Assembly (NCBI GenBank): GCA_024402535.1
Contig: JAKSTN010000018.1
Span: 1 to 51,360, forward strand
Source: Treponema sp.
Lineage (GTDB): Bacteria > Spirochaetota > Spirochaetia > Treponematales > Treponemataceae
DNA length: 51,360 bases
Direction of reading: 5' to 3'
In this document: positions 32,906 to 42,600 of the stretch, piece after piece
How the letters are laid out: each line of letters begins with the position of its first letter
Numbering within the stretch: position 1 is the first letter of the stretch
The notes under the pieces: model-generated
What the model saw: the letters and a program-made list of their open reading frames with translations, nothing else
Told to the model about the DNA's origin: nothing
The model's database searches: none
Translations under genes and position numbers: made by a program

Positions 32906-34153
32906 TTAAATCTTCTTGTTTAGAAGTGAAATGGCTTTGTCCAGCAGAACTTCTGGTTTCTGAGGCTTCATAAGATACAATGACGCCCCAGAACTGAGAA
33001 CCTTTACAATTACGTCTCGCTGTGCGCTTTGTGTGTAAACAATTACAGGCGGTGCAAAGCGGTCTGCACGGAATTCTTTCAGAATTTCAAAACCGTTGGA
33101 AGCCGGGTCAAGAACATCAAGAATAACAAGGTTGTATTTGTCCATTGTATATGCGTCCTGGAAGTCTTTGCCTGTCTTGAAAATATCAGACTGAGCTCCA
33201 ACAGAATTGAATGTTTTCTGAATGTTATCTGCCGACTGAGGATTTGAATCGATAACTGCAACAGAAAATACAGAACCTACGGAATCATCTTTTTCCATAG
33301 AACCGTTATCTGAATAGAAACGTGTTTCAATGGAACTGCTCATTTCGTCGCCGGAAGAACCTGAAAGAATTCTTTCTGCAATAAGGTCTGAAACACTTGT
33401 TGTAATTGAACTTTCTACCAGTGTATTCAGAATGTGTGGCAGATTATCTGTTACTTCAATGCCGTCGTATTCGGAGTGCCCGTCTACAAGGTCATGAACG
33501 AATTCATTCAGGGAAAGAATTTTTACATTCTTTCTGTGAACTCTCGGGTTATCAAGAACATTGTCTATAAGGTATTCAAGATTCAGCCCGTCTATAAAGG
33601 TTAAATCCAGGTTTGTAAGCATAATGATGATTTTCGGGCTTTCAAGTTCTTCCCGTTCAATCATTTCTGCAAGCTTGAACTTAAGAAGTGCAAGTTTTTC
33701 GCGGTTAAGTCCAAGAGCAACTTCTATGAAAATAAGGTTTCCGTTTCTGTGAATGTCCAGAACACAAGGTGTTGAGTCCATTACAACAGGAAGTTTAAGA
33801 ATATTTCCAACGGCTTCGAAGAAAAGGTCGAATTTAATAGGTTTTGTAAAATATTTTACAACTCCGTATCGGGCAAGAGCTCCAATCTGGCTTTTGTCGA
33901 TAAGAGGCCCTGTCATGATAATTGGAATTGATGCAGTGTTCGGGTCAGAAATTTTTTTCTGAAGGAAATCTGAAATCTGATTAGTTGTGCTTACTCTGTC
34001 CATAATAATCAGGTTAGGCAGAGATGTAATCATTTTGGTAAAAGCGTCGCGGTCTTCTGTTGCGGTATTTACTTCGATTTTTCCCGCAGAAAGCTTGTCT
34101 TTAAGAAAGTCGCGGAATAAAGGATGTGCATCAATTATTAAAACACTTTTCAT
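32906..34153 (-). CDS. double-receiver response regulator (REC, middle domain, REC)
   Basis: 415 residues. REC1 (1-120) has Asp8, phosphoacceptor Asp52 (LIIMDRVS), Thr81 and Lys104 (YFTKPIKF). REC2 (about 295-415) has VAVIDSN, phosphoacceptor Asp346 (LVILDVLDP), Thr in VIVYTQS and the Lys of YLMKPQKP. Between them, 125-245 reads like an alpha/beta module reminiscent of STAS domains (IIIMLTNLDLTFIDGLNLEYLI). There is no DNA-binding or enzymatic output domain. It may act as a phosphate sink or as an adaptor in chemotaxis-like signalling. The ATG lacks a ribosome-binding site and is six bases after an extended -10. Confidence 0.85.
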   Translation of the reverse strand: MKSVLIIDAHPLFRDFLKDKLSAGKIEVNTATEDRDAFTKMITSLPNLIIMDRVSTTNQISDFLQKKISDPNTASIPIIMTGPLIDKSQIGALARYGVVKYFTKPIKFDLFFEAVGNILKLPVVMDSTPCVLDIHRNGNLIFIEVALGLNREKLALLKFKLAEMIEREELESPKIIIMLTNLDLTFIDGLNLEYLIDNVLDNPRVHRKNVKILSLNEFVHDLVDGHSEYDGIEVTDNLPHILNTLVESSITTSVSDLIAERILSGSSGDEMSSSIETRFYSDNGSMEKDDSVGSVFSVAVIDSNPQSADNIQKTFNSVGAQSDIFKTGKDFQDAYTMDKYNLVILDVLDPASNGFEILKEFRADRFAPPVIVYTQSAQRDVIVKVLSSGASLYLMKPQKPEVLLDKAISLLNKKI

Positions 34154-34159
34154 AGGTGA

Positions 34160-34168
34160 ATTTTAGCA
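34160..34168 (-). promoter_or_regulatory. extended -10 promoter of the double-REC gene
   Basis: Minus strand TGCTAAAAT at 34168-34160 (TGn plus TAAAAT) ends six bases before the ATG at 34153; leaderless layout. Confidence 0.45.
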
Positions 34169-34209
34169 CATCTTGGTGTAAAATTAAATAGTAAGTTTGG
34201 AGGTGTTAT

Positions 34210-34806
34210 ATGATTGCAGTTTTTCTTGCAGAAGGATTCGAAGAAATTGAAGCTCTTTCTCCTGTTGATTATCTTAGAAGAGCAAAAGTTGATGTTACAC
34301 TGGTTGCTGTTACATCTAATAATCCTGCAGATCCACGAATTGTAAAAAGTTCCCACAATGTTTCTGTTCTTGCTGACAGAACTCTTGAAGATTTTCTTTC
34401 CTCACTTGATGGAAATCTTCCTGATGCTATTTTCTGTCCGGGAGGTCTTCCTGGAGCAACAAATCTTGCCGCATCTTCAGAGTTGAACAATCTTATTCTG
34501 AAATGTTTTGAAGCAAATAAATATGTTACTGCATGCTGTGCAAGTCCTGCTCTGGTTCTTGCTCCAACAGGTATTCTTAAAGGAAAGAACTGGACCTGTT
34601 ATCCGGGCATGGAAAATGATGTTGATCCTGAAATGGTTGAAGACAGCGAACATTGTTCAGGAGTACCTTTTGTTACAGATGGAAATATCGTAACAGGTTC
34701 TGGACCTGGAACTGCTGAACTTTTCGCTATGGAACTTGTTCGCATTTTTGCAGGTGAAGAAACTGCAGAAGCCATCCGTAACGGTTCATGTCAGAGAAAA
34801 GTATAA
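34210..34806 (+). CDS. DJ-1/PfpI-family protein
   Basis: 198 residues. AEGFEEIEALSPVDYLRRA is the DJ-1 N-terminal block with the conserved Glu, and TACCASPALVLAPTGIL holds the nucleophile-elbow cysteine. FCPGGLPGATNLAAS and GSGPGTAELFAMELV are further family blocks. DJ-1 proteins act as stress-protective chaperones, deglycases or thiamine-related enzymes (YajL/ThiJ type); the exact role is unknown. TTGGAGG precedes the ATG. Confidence 0.93.
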   Translation: MIAVFLAEGFEEIEALSPVDYLRRAKVDVTLVAVTSNNPADPRIVKSSHNVSVLADRTLEDFLSSLDGNLPDAIFCPGGLPGATNLAASSELNNLILKCFEANKYVTACCASPALVLAPTGILKGKNWTCYPGMENDVDPEMVEDSEHCSGVPFVTDGNIVTGSGPGTAELFAMELVRIFAGEETAEAIRNGSCQRKV

Positions 34807-34852
34807 ATAAATAATTGAAATAAAAAAAACAAATAAAAAAGGTGTATTAAAA

Positions 34853-37387
34853 ATGAAAAAGTTTTTCGTAAGCCTGGCTGTTGTTCTTCTTGCTGTAGCC
34901 GCATTTGCTCAGGATGTAAAGTTTACCGATTTCACTTTTGAAGCTGATGTACTTATGAAAAAAAATGATGCAAACCCTACAAAGTTTGCATGGAGAAATG
35001 TCCTTTATGCAGAGAATGTAGTTGCAGAAGGAAGTGCACAGGAATTTCTTCTTAAGTGTTCCAATGTGAAAAAAGGGTACACTGGTTTTGCTCTTTATCA
35101 GCCTGCAGCTCCTGAAGTTAAACCTGTTTCTGTGAATGCAAACGGGAAAGAACAGAAGATTATTCCCGGTAAAGTATTCAAAAAAGATGGTGGCCTGGTA
35201 TGGCTTTCTTTTACTGCTCCTGACAAGAAAAAATATAGCCTTCCTACCAGTATAAAAATCGTGACCCAGGAAGAAGCTGAAGAAGCCCTGCAGACTGTTC
35301 CTTCAGTTGTACAGATTGATGAAGAATCTGTTGAAGAACTTCTTGAAGTTACTCCTGATGTTGAAACTGAAGATGATTTAGATTTTGTTTTCCTTCGTGA
35401 TTCTTCATATCTTCCAGGAGGAAAAGAACCTGTTTCAGAGTTTGCAGGTCTTACAAAACAGCAGGTAGAAAAAGGTTCGAATATCCAGACTGTTGTTCGT
35501 AATCTTCCTGAAGGAACAAAGCCTCAGATTTTCCTTATGAATGGTCTTGAAGTTCTTGTTTATATTGGACCGGATCTTTCTCTTAAAGCAAATGACAACT
35601 GCTATACTCTTTTTTATTCAACACGCCGTTATGGCCGTGATGAAGATTTCAGCCAGCCTAAACGTGTAATTGAAAATCCTAAAATCAACGGAAAACTTAC
35701 AAACATGCTTGATTTTACAGGAAGCGTAACAACTGTTGGCGGAAAACAGAAGCTTGTTCTTGTATGGACTCAGGCAACTATCCAGAAAACTGACGAAACT
35801 GAGGATGAAGAAATCCTTAAAAAGACAGCAATCTACTGGTCTTCATGGAAAGAAAATGATGAAAGATGGGACAAGGTTGAATGCATTTCTGATCTTAAGG
35901 GAAGCCTTCAGTTTGATCCTGTACTCCGTACCGGCGCCAACGGTCTTGTTCTGAAAATCCGTAACAGACCTGACAATACTTTCTTCTCAAAAGAAGAAAA
36001 TCCTGCATTTGCAGAAAAACAGTCTTATTTCATTCTGAATAAAAAAGGTGTGTGGGAAACCTGCGGTTCAGTAGAATTTCCTGACACAAATGCACTGTAT
36101 CCTCTTACTGACAGTCTGCGTCCTGTTCCTGGAAATGTTCAGTATGTTTATAACAGAATGGGAGTTCTTTCCGGCGCAATGTGGAGTGAAGGAACTGAGG
36201 TTTTTGCCAAAGCATATTTGAAAAGTCCTGATACTAAAAAAATGATCTGGACTGAAAGCGTTCCTGTTATTTATCAGAATCCATCAAACGAAAAGAGTGA
36301 TATTCTTTCTCCTAGTGCAAGTATTCGTGATACTGGAGAATGGATTTTTACATATATTCTTGATACAGAAAAAGGCTATAATCTCTGTGTTTCCAGAGTG
36401 AATGCAGATCCTTGTATCGTAACAAGAAGAATGTGGGCAAATGAAAAGGATCTTCAGAAACCGGGCAATTCCGTTCACTTTGATGTTGAGATTGAAAACT
36501 TGGGGCTTGGAATTGCCCAGGGCCTTGATGTAGTAATCAGAAATGAATTCAAAACTGAAGCAGGTAAGGTAACTTATAAAGATAATTTCTATCCTGGAAC
36601 TGTTTACACTGTTTCGGGTATTTATGAAAAGCTTAAAGGAAAAGACGGTATTGTTCCTGTGGAAGATATTCTTGCTGATATTAAGCTTCCAAAAATGAAG
36701 CCAAACAGTGAGTTTGCTTTTTATGATGCAAAATACACAATGGGTATTCCAAAGTTTGCTTTTGGAGACATTTTCGTAACTACAAAAGGAAAAAGTCAGA
36801 AAGTTACTTATACACTTGGTACATCCAATGGACTTAAGGTAAAGGCTCCTGTTACAGAAGTAATTATTACAGAAACCTGTGAAGGTTATAAGGATAATAC
36901 TGAAAAAGTAACGGTTGAATACGATTTTTCTGACAATTATCTTGAACTTTCATATGAATATGAAACAGGAGATTTTGCAGAAAAAGAATTCGATTTTAAT
37001 GCTTTGTTCCATTTTATTCCTGAACGCTGCAAGATTCCTGGCTGGGATATTGAAGATGTTGAAAAACTTTCTGCAACAAAAACTTCATGTACGGTTTATA
37101 ATCCTCTTTTTACAAAACCATGTTACTACGGTCTAATTACCGGAACTTCTTTTGTAAAGAAAACAAAGGTTATGACCTGTGAATTTATTGTCTCAGGAAA
37201 CTGGGCAGAAGCCAGTTCGGATATGATAAAACTTGCTCTTGAAAATGTTACAACAGGAGAAATTGAACAGGTTCTTGAAATTCCTTTTGATCTTGAAGTC
37301 CTTCAGAATAAAAAAGGTGTTGTTTCATTTGAACCGGCACTTTCCGAAATTGCCTCAGATTATGTGGTTAATATTGTTAGTAACTGA
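34853..37387 (+). CDS. large secreted protein, unknown
   Basis: 844 residues with a cleavable signal peptide (MKKFFVSLAVVLLAVAAFAQ, cleavage likely after AFA). There is no lipobox, TM anchor or cell-wall signal, so it is probably periplasmic or outer surface. An acidic segment lies at about 138-182 (many E and D). A stretch near 540-560 (VEIENLGLGIAQGLDVVIRN) resembles the CARDB-type beta-sandwich in which a Asn-x-Gly turn is followed by a dipolar strand. Otherwise I see no family. It follows the DJ-1 gene by 46 bases and has its own AAAGGTG ribosome-binding site. Confidence 0.8.
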   Translation: MKKFFVSLAVVLLAVAAFAQDVKFTDFTFEADVLMKKNDANPTKFAWRNVLYAENVVAEGSAQEFLLKCSNVKKGYTGFALYQPAAPEVKPVSVNANGKEQKIIPGKVFKKDGGLVWLSFTAPDKKKYSLPTSIKIVTQEEAEEALQTVPSVVQIDEESVEELLEVTPDVETEDDLDFVFLRDSSYLPGGKEPVSEFAGLTKQQVEKGSNIQTVVRNLPEGTKPQIFLMNGLEVLVYIGPDLSLKANDNCYTLFYSTRRYGRDEDFSQPKRVIENPKINGKLTNMLDFTGSVTTVGGKQKLVLVWTQATIQKTDETEDEEILKKTAIYWSSWKENDERWDKVECISDLKGSLQFDPVLRTGANGLVLKIRNRPDNTFFSKEENPAFAEKQSYFILNKKGVWETCGSVEFPDTNALYPLTDSLRPVPGNVQYVYNRMGVLSGAMWSEGTEVFAKAYLKSPDTKKMIWTESVPVIYQNPSNEKSDILSPSASIRDTGEWIFTYILDTEKGYNLCVSRVNADPCIVTRRMWANEKDLQKPGNSVHFDVEIENLGLGIAQGLDVVIRNEFKTEAGKVTYKDNFYPGTVYTVSGIYEKLKGKDGIVPVEDILADIKLPKMKPNSEFAFYDAKYTMGIPKFAFGDIFVTTKGKSQKVTYTLGTSNGLKVKAPVTEVIITETCEGYKDNTEKVTVEYDFSDNYLELSYEYETGDFAEKEFDFNALFHFIPERCKIPGWDIEDVEKLSATKTSCTVYNPLFTKPCYYGLITGTSFVKKTKVMTCEFIVSGNWAEASSDMIKLALENVTTGEIEQVLEIPFDLEVLQNKKGVVSFEPALSEIASDYVVNIVSN

Positions 37388-37414
37388 TTTTGAAGTTTTA
37401 ATCTGTTAAATTGA

Positions 37415-37452
37415 AACGGCGTCTTGAAAAACAAGACGCCGTTCTTTTTTTT
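37415..37452 (+). terminator. terminator of the secreted protein gene
   Basis: AACGGCGTCTTG (37415-37426) pairs perfectly with its complement (37432-37443), followed by a T-run. A 12-base stem with a 5-base loop. It lies between convergent genes and may weakly serve ackA too. Confidence 0.92.
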
Positions 37453-37473
37453 CGTCTTAATGCTTAGATTAAA

Positions 37474-38814
37474 CTAGCATTTTGGTGGACGTGCAACAAC
37501 TTTAGCGATGTTTGGTCGTTTTACCAGGTCGCCTTTCAGGCCTTCTTCACGAGCTTTGTTTACGTAATCCGGGCTCTGGAAAGAATATGTGAAGTTTGTA
37601 TGAACGTCGTATGTTCCTTTCATAAGTGCGTAAGCATCTTCTGTCATAACAAGTTCTTCGTCTGTTGGAATAACGAAAATCTTTGTTGCTGAATCGTCTG
37701 CAGAAATACATGTTTCAGCATTTCCTGTGAATGACCATTCATTTTTCTGTGCATCCATTTTGATACCGTAAGCTTCAAGACCTTCTGTTGATTTCTGGCG
37801 GTAAACAGGTCCGCGTTCGCCAACGCCGGCTGTGAATACGATAGCGTCTACACGGCCAAGTTCTGCCATATATGCACCAATGTATTTTTTGATGCGGAGA
37901 GCTTCCATTTCAATAGCAAGCTTTGCTTTTTCGTCACCGTCTTTTGCAGCAATTTCAACGTCGCGGCGGTCAGCGTATTTTCCTGTAACACCAAGACATC
38001 CTGATTTCTTGTTCAGGGCTGTGTCCATTTCATCTGCTGTCATGCCTGTTTTTCTCATGATGTAGAATGGAAGGGCAGGGTCCAGATCTCCGGAACGTGT
38101 TCCCATTACCAGACCTTCAAGAGGTGTAATACCCATTGTTGTGTCGTAACATTTACCGTTTTTAACACAGCACATAGAAGCACCGTTTCCGATGTGACAG
38201 ATGATAACGTTTGTATCTTCTGGTTTCTTTCCAAGAAGAACTGATGCACGTTTTGCTGTGTAAAGGAATGATGTTCCGTGGAAACCGTATTTACGTGCAG
38301 CATATTTTTCGTACCATTCGTGTGGAATAGCGTACATGAAGTTTTCTGCTGGCATTGTCTGGTGCCATGCTGTATCCATAACTGCAGCGTGTGGAACGTT
38401 TGGCATAACTTTCTGTGCAGCTTCAATACCCATGATGTTTGCAGGCATATGGAGTGGTCCAAGATCAATAACGCTTTTGAATGTTTCAAGAACTTCTGGA
38501 GTAACCAGTACTGATTTTGTGAATTTGTCTCCGCCATGGAGTACGCGGTGTCCGACAGCTCCGATCTGATCGAGGGAGTCAATAACACCTGTTTCTTTGT
38601 CTGTAATCATCTTAAGAATGAGTTCGATTGCTTCTTTGTGTGTAGGACAAGGGCTTTCCATTTCTACTTTGTTGCCCTTAGCTTTGTGAGTGATGCAAGA
38701 ACCTTCAATACCGATTCTTTCTACTACACCATTGGCCAGAACTTCTTTGTTGTCCCAGTCATAAACCTGATACTTTGCAGATGAAGATCCGCAGTTCAAA
38801 GTTAAAATTACCAT
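37474..38814 (-). CDS. ackA: acetate kinase with a C-terminal extension
   Basis: 446 residues. ASKHA-fold motifs: [17 protein letters not shown] at the start, [39 protein letters not shown] and FTAGVGERG. It makes acetate and ATP from acetyl phosphate in fermentation. The usual enzyme ends soon after IPTDEEL.....; here about 45 extra residues follow ([16 protein letters not shown] to VVARPPKC), rich in basic and aromatic residues. A strong sigma-70 promoter lies upstream and AAAGGA is the ribosome-binding site. Confidence 0.96.
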   Translation of the reverse strand: MVILTLNCGSSSAKYQVYDWDNKEVLANGVVERIGIEGSCITHKAKGNKVEMESPCPTHKEAIELILKMITDKETGVIDSLDQIGAVGHRVLHGGDKFTKSVLVTPEVLETFKSVIDLGPLHMPANIMGIEAAQKVMPNVPHAAVMDTAWHQTMPAENFMYAIPHEWYEKYAARKYGFHGTSFLYTAKRASVLLGKKPEDTNVIICHIGNGASMCCVKNGKCYDTTMGITPLEGLVMGTRSGDLDPALPFYIMRKTGMTADEMDTALNKKSGCLGVTGKYADRRDVEIAAKDGDEKAKLAIEMEALRIKKYIGAYMAELGRVDAIVFTAGVGERGPVYRQKSTEGLEAYGIKMDAQKNEWSFTGNAETCISADDSATKIFVIPTDEELVMTEDAYALMKGTYDVHTNFTYSFQSPDYVNKAREEGLKGDLVKRPNIAKVVARPPKC

Positions 38815-38852
38815 GATTCGTGTCCTTTAAAAGTGATATGAGATAATAGGGA

Positions 38853-38881
38853 ATTATAATCACTTGAGCCATACATTTCAA
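38853..38881 (-). promoter_or_regulatory. ackA promoter
   Basis: Minus strand TTGAAA (38881-38876), 17-base spacer, TATAAT (38858-38853); near-consensus sigma-70. Confidence 0.75.
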
Positions 38882-38964
38882 TAATCTCCAATATATAGAA
38901 AATACTATGAAAATTCAGAGAATAATTGTATAATTAACTACTGTATTTTAAATGGGGAAAAAGT

Positions 38965-39639
38965 TTGACTACAAAAAACTTTGGGGAAATAAAAGCAGTT
39001 GCATACGATATAGACGGAACTCTCTATGAAACATGGAAACTGAATATTCGTCTGCCGCTTCATTTCCTGTCACATTTATATTTTTTCTCAAAGTACAATA
39101 AAGCCCGTAAAGATCTGCGAAAAATGGGAATTACAAGTGATTTTAAAAAAGAGCAGATTAAATATATGGCTGAAGCCCTGAAATGTTCGGAAGAACAGGC
39201 TCACGCTAAACTTGAGAAAATTGTATACAGCGGGTTAAAATCACATTTTGTAAAAATAAAGCCCTGCAGAAATGCACTGGAATCAGTAAAGGCATTTAAA
39301 GATGCAGGACTTAAAATAGCATTGCTTTCGGACTTTCCTCCGGAACAGAAAGGTGAACTATGGGGAATAAAGCCTTTCTGTGATGTAATCCTGGGGTCGG
39401 AAGATTGCGGTGCACTGAAACCTTCGACAGTGCCATTTGAAAAACTGGCAGCTGATCTTGGTGTTAAACCGGAAGAGATTCTTTATGTAGGCAACAGCTA
39501 TAAGTACGATGTGCTTGGCTCAAAAAATGCCGGCATGAAGGCAGCCTGGTTTACAAAAAAGAAAAAAGATAAAAGCGGTAAAGCAGATTTTGTTTTCCGT
39601 AATTATTCAGACTTGATGCACGCTGTGCTAGAACAATAA
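38965..39639 (+). CDS. HAD-superfamily hydrolase
   Basis: 224 residues from a TTG start preceded by GGGGA. Motif I is YDIDGTLYE (nucleophile and acid Asp), motif II LLSDFPP, motif III the Lys in KPSTVPFEKL, motif IV VGNSYKYDVLGSKNAGM. It has an alpha-helical cap between motifs I and II, so it is a subfamily I HAD phosphatase. The substrate is unknown. It is 26 bases ahead of the giant coiled-coil gene and probably in the same operon. Confidence 0.85.
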   Translation: MTTKNFGEIKAVAYDIDGTLYETWKLNIRLPLHFLSHLYFFSKYNKARKDLRKMGITSDFKKEQIKYMAEALKCSEEQAHAKLEKIVYSGLKSHFVKIKPCRNALESVKAFKDAGLKIALLSDFPPEQKGELWGIKPFCDVILGSEDCGALKPSTVPFEKLAADLGVKPEEILYVGNSYKYDVLGSKNAGMKAAWFTKKKKDKSGKADFVFRNYSDLMHAVLEQ

Positions 39640-39665
39640 ATCATTATTAAAACGGGTGGGAAAAA

Positions 39666-42600
39666 GTGGTTATTACAATTTCAGTTATTGTTGCCCTTAT
39701 GGCAGCAGCAGCCTTCTCTTATGTTTTTCATCAGATGGAAAAACGCAATTCTACTTACGAAAGTGTAAAAAGATATTCAGATAAATGTATTCAGCAGCTG
39801 GATGAAAAATTCGGCGGCATTAAAAAAGATTTCAATCATCTTATGTCTGAACTTTCAGGAAACCAGACTCAGGCTAATGCAGCCGTGAAAGTCCTTAAAG
39901 ATCAGACTTTAAAGTTCGATGAATATCTGAAAAATATTAACGCTGAAATTAATGCTGTAAATAAGATTGAACAGAAAATCAGTCAGTACGATGCAGTTTT
40001 AAAAGAGCTGGATGTAATGACAGAAAAGGTTGAAGAAAATCTTCTCCTGGTAAAAAAAGAAAGCGGCATTGTTGATACTCTGAATAATAAACTTTCAGAA
40101 CAGCAGAAAAAAGTTGAAACCATTAATAACAGAATCCCACAGATTACAAAAGAATTTAATGATAAGAATGAAGAACAGCTTAAGAAAACCGGAACTATTC
40201 TTTTAACTGAATATGAAAAATATACAGACAATGTTCGGGTTGCTCTGGAAAAAGAAAAAGCCCGTGCCCAGGATCTTCTGGTTCAGATTAATACAGATAT
40301 TCAGTCTGCTTTTGATTCTGCCGCTACCCGTGCAAACGAACTTGAAGATTCTGCCTTCCAGCATTTAAGCCAGCAGGCAGACAAGCGTGCTGTAAAACTT
40401 ACGGAAGATTTCAATGCCAGAACAGACAAGCTTGAAAAGAAAATTGATGAGCTTTCAAAAGCTGCCGACACAAAAATTACAGGTGATGTTACAGAACGTC
40501 TTAAGGCTCTTAATGAAGGTGTAGCTGGAAAAATTCAGACTGTAGAAGCTGAAGTTACAGATTCCATGACAAAACTTGGAACAGAAGTGAAGGGAAGACT
40601 TCAGAAAGTTGAAACTGTTGTTACAGAAAAACTTCAGAATGTTGAAAGCAATGTAAAAGATCGTGTAACTTCTCTTGAAAGTGATGTGAACCAGCGTGTT
40701 GAGACTCTGGATAATAGTGTTACAGAAAAACTTGAGGGCATTGAAAATAACGTTGCAACAAAAGTCGGCACTCTTGATTCAAATGTTGCAGAAAAACTTC
40801 AGAGCATTGAAAATAATGTTATTGTCAAAGTTGATTCCCTTGATGCTGATGTTTCTGAAAGAATCCAGACTGTTGAAAACGATGTTAAAGGTCGCATGAC
40901 AACGCTGGATACAGATGTTTCAAATCGTCTTAAATCTGTTGAAAGTGAAGTTTCCGGCCGCATACAGGCTCTTGATGCTGATGTTTCAGACCGAATGTCA
41001 TCAGTTGAATCTGAAATGAATGGTAGAATGGATAAAGTTGAAGCCGGTGTTTCTGATCGCATGAAATCTGTTGAGGATGAAATTTCCGGAAAAATGTCCG
41101 GCGTTGAAATTGATGTTTCTGACAGATTGAAATCACTTGAAACAGATGTTTTCGGAAGAATGGAAAGTCTTGAAAGTGATGTAACCGGAAGACTTGGTAA
41201 AATTGAATCTGAAATTACAGAACGTATGGGCAGTCTTGAAAACAATGTTCAGGACCGCATGGGTTCGATTGATGATGATGTTGCAGCCCGCGTAAGTGCA
41301 ATAGAAAATGATGTTGCTGCAAAAATCCAGGCTCTTGAAAAGGAATCTTCTGGTCGTATTTCTTCTCTTGAAGAATCCGTTGATTCCCGTATTCAGACAA
41401 TTGAAACAAGTGCAACAAGCCGTCTTAATGATCTTGATGAAGGTGTTGAAAGCCGCATTAATTCAATTGACAGTGAAGTTTCTGAACGCCTTTCTTCTAT
41501 TAATAACGAACACTCACAGAAGCTCAGTGAGCTTTCAGCTGAATATGAAGCCGATTATAAAAAAACAATGGCTTCTTACAAAGAAAAATATGAAAAGCTT
41601 ACAACTGATGTAAAAGAATACATGGATCGCATAAAAGAAGGCATGAAGGACCATGTAGAAAAACTTACACAAAGTTATCAGGAAAAATATACAGGGCTCA
41701 AAGAAAATTATGCCCAGGCTCTTGATTCTGTTGCAGGAAAGAATGACGGTGTTATTTCCCGTTTCGAAGAAAGATTCAAGGCTGATTTCGAAAAACTGGA
41801 ACAGAAAACAAATGCATTTACTACAGGTTATAACAAGCGCGTAGATGCTTTTGTCTCAAGTAATGAAGACAGACTTTCTTCTATCGAAGCCGACTTTAAT
41901 GCAAGAACCGGTAACCTTGAAACGGTAATGAAAGAACTTCAGAGCCGAATGAACGGTGAAGAAAATGAACTTGCCGCTTCTATGGAAAAACAGCTTAAAG
42001 AACTTGATGCAAATTACCGCCAGCAGTTTGAAAATGTTCAGCAGTCACTTGAAGATCGTTTCATAGAATTTGAAAAGAACTCTGAAAAGGTCAGTGCAAA
42101 AGTTGATGCCGTTGATTCTTCTCTTAAAGAAAAATACGAAACATATACAGGAAACCTTCAGGCAAAACTTTCTACATTCCAGGCAGGAATCAATGATACC
42201 CTTAAGGCAACAAAAGATTCTGCCAGTGATGTCCTTAAGGAAACCAAAGAAACTGTTAATCAGCTTAAGAAAGAATGTGAAGATGCACAGCGTCTTGCTT
42301 CCGGCTTGAGACCTGAACTTGAAGCAAAGATCCAGGAAGCAGAATCAAAAATGGAAGATTTTAAGGTTTCTTCTCAGAAGAAACTTGAAACCCTTAATAA
42401 GACTCTTCAGGATGAAATCAGAAATGCTCTTGCAGACGGTGAGAGCCGCAGACTCAGTATTCTTGAAAGTGCAGACGATCAGCTTGGTGAATACAAGCGT
42501 GACCTTGAATACAAGATTTCACAGCTTCAGACTTCAACAGTAGATATTGATATGCTGGACAAGAGTCTTAGAGGTGCAATGAACGATGTTCAGAACCGTA

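Noticed and set aside
40506..41520. Regular 33-base periodicity resembling a CRISPR or minisatellite
   Set aside because: The units are degenerate at DNA level, have no constant repeat with variable spacers, and keep an open frame with 11-residue amino-acid spacing; this is a protein repeat.
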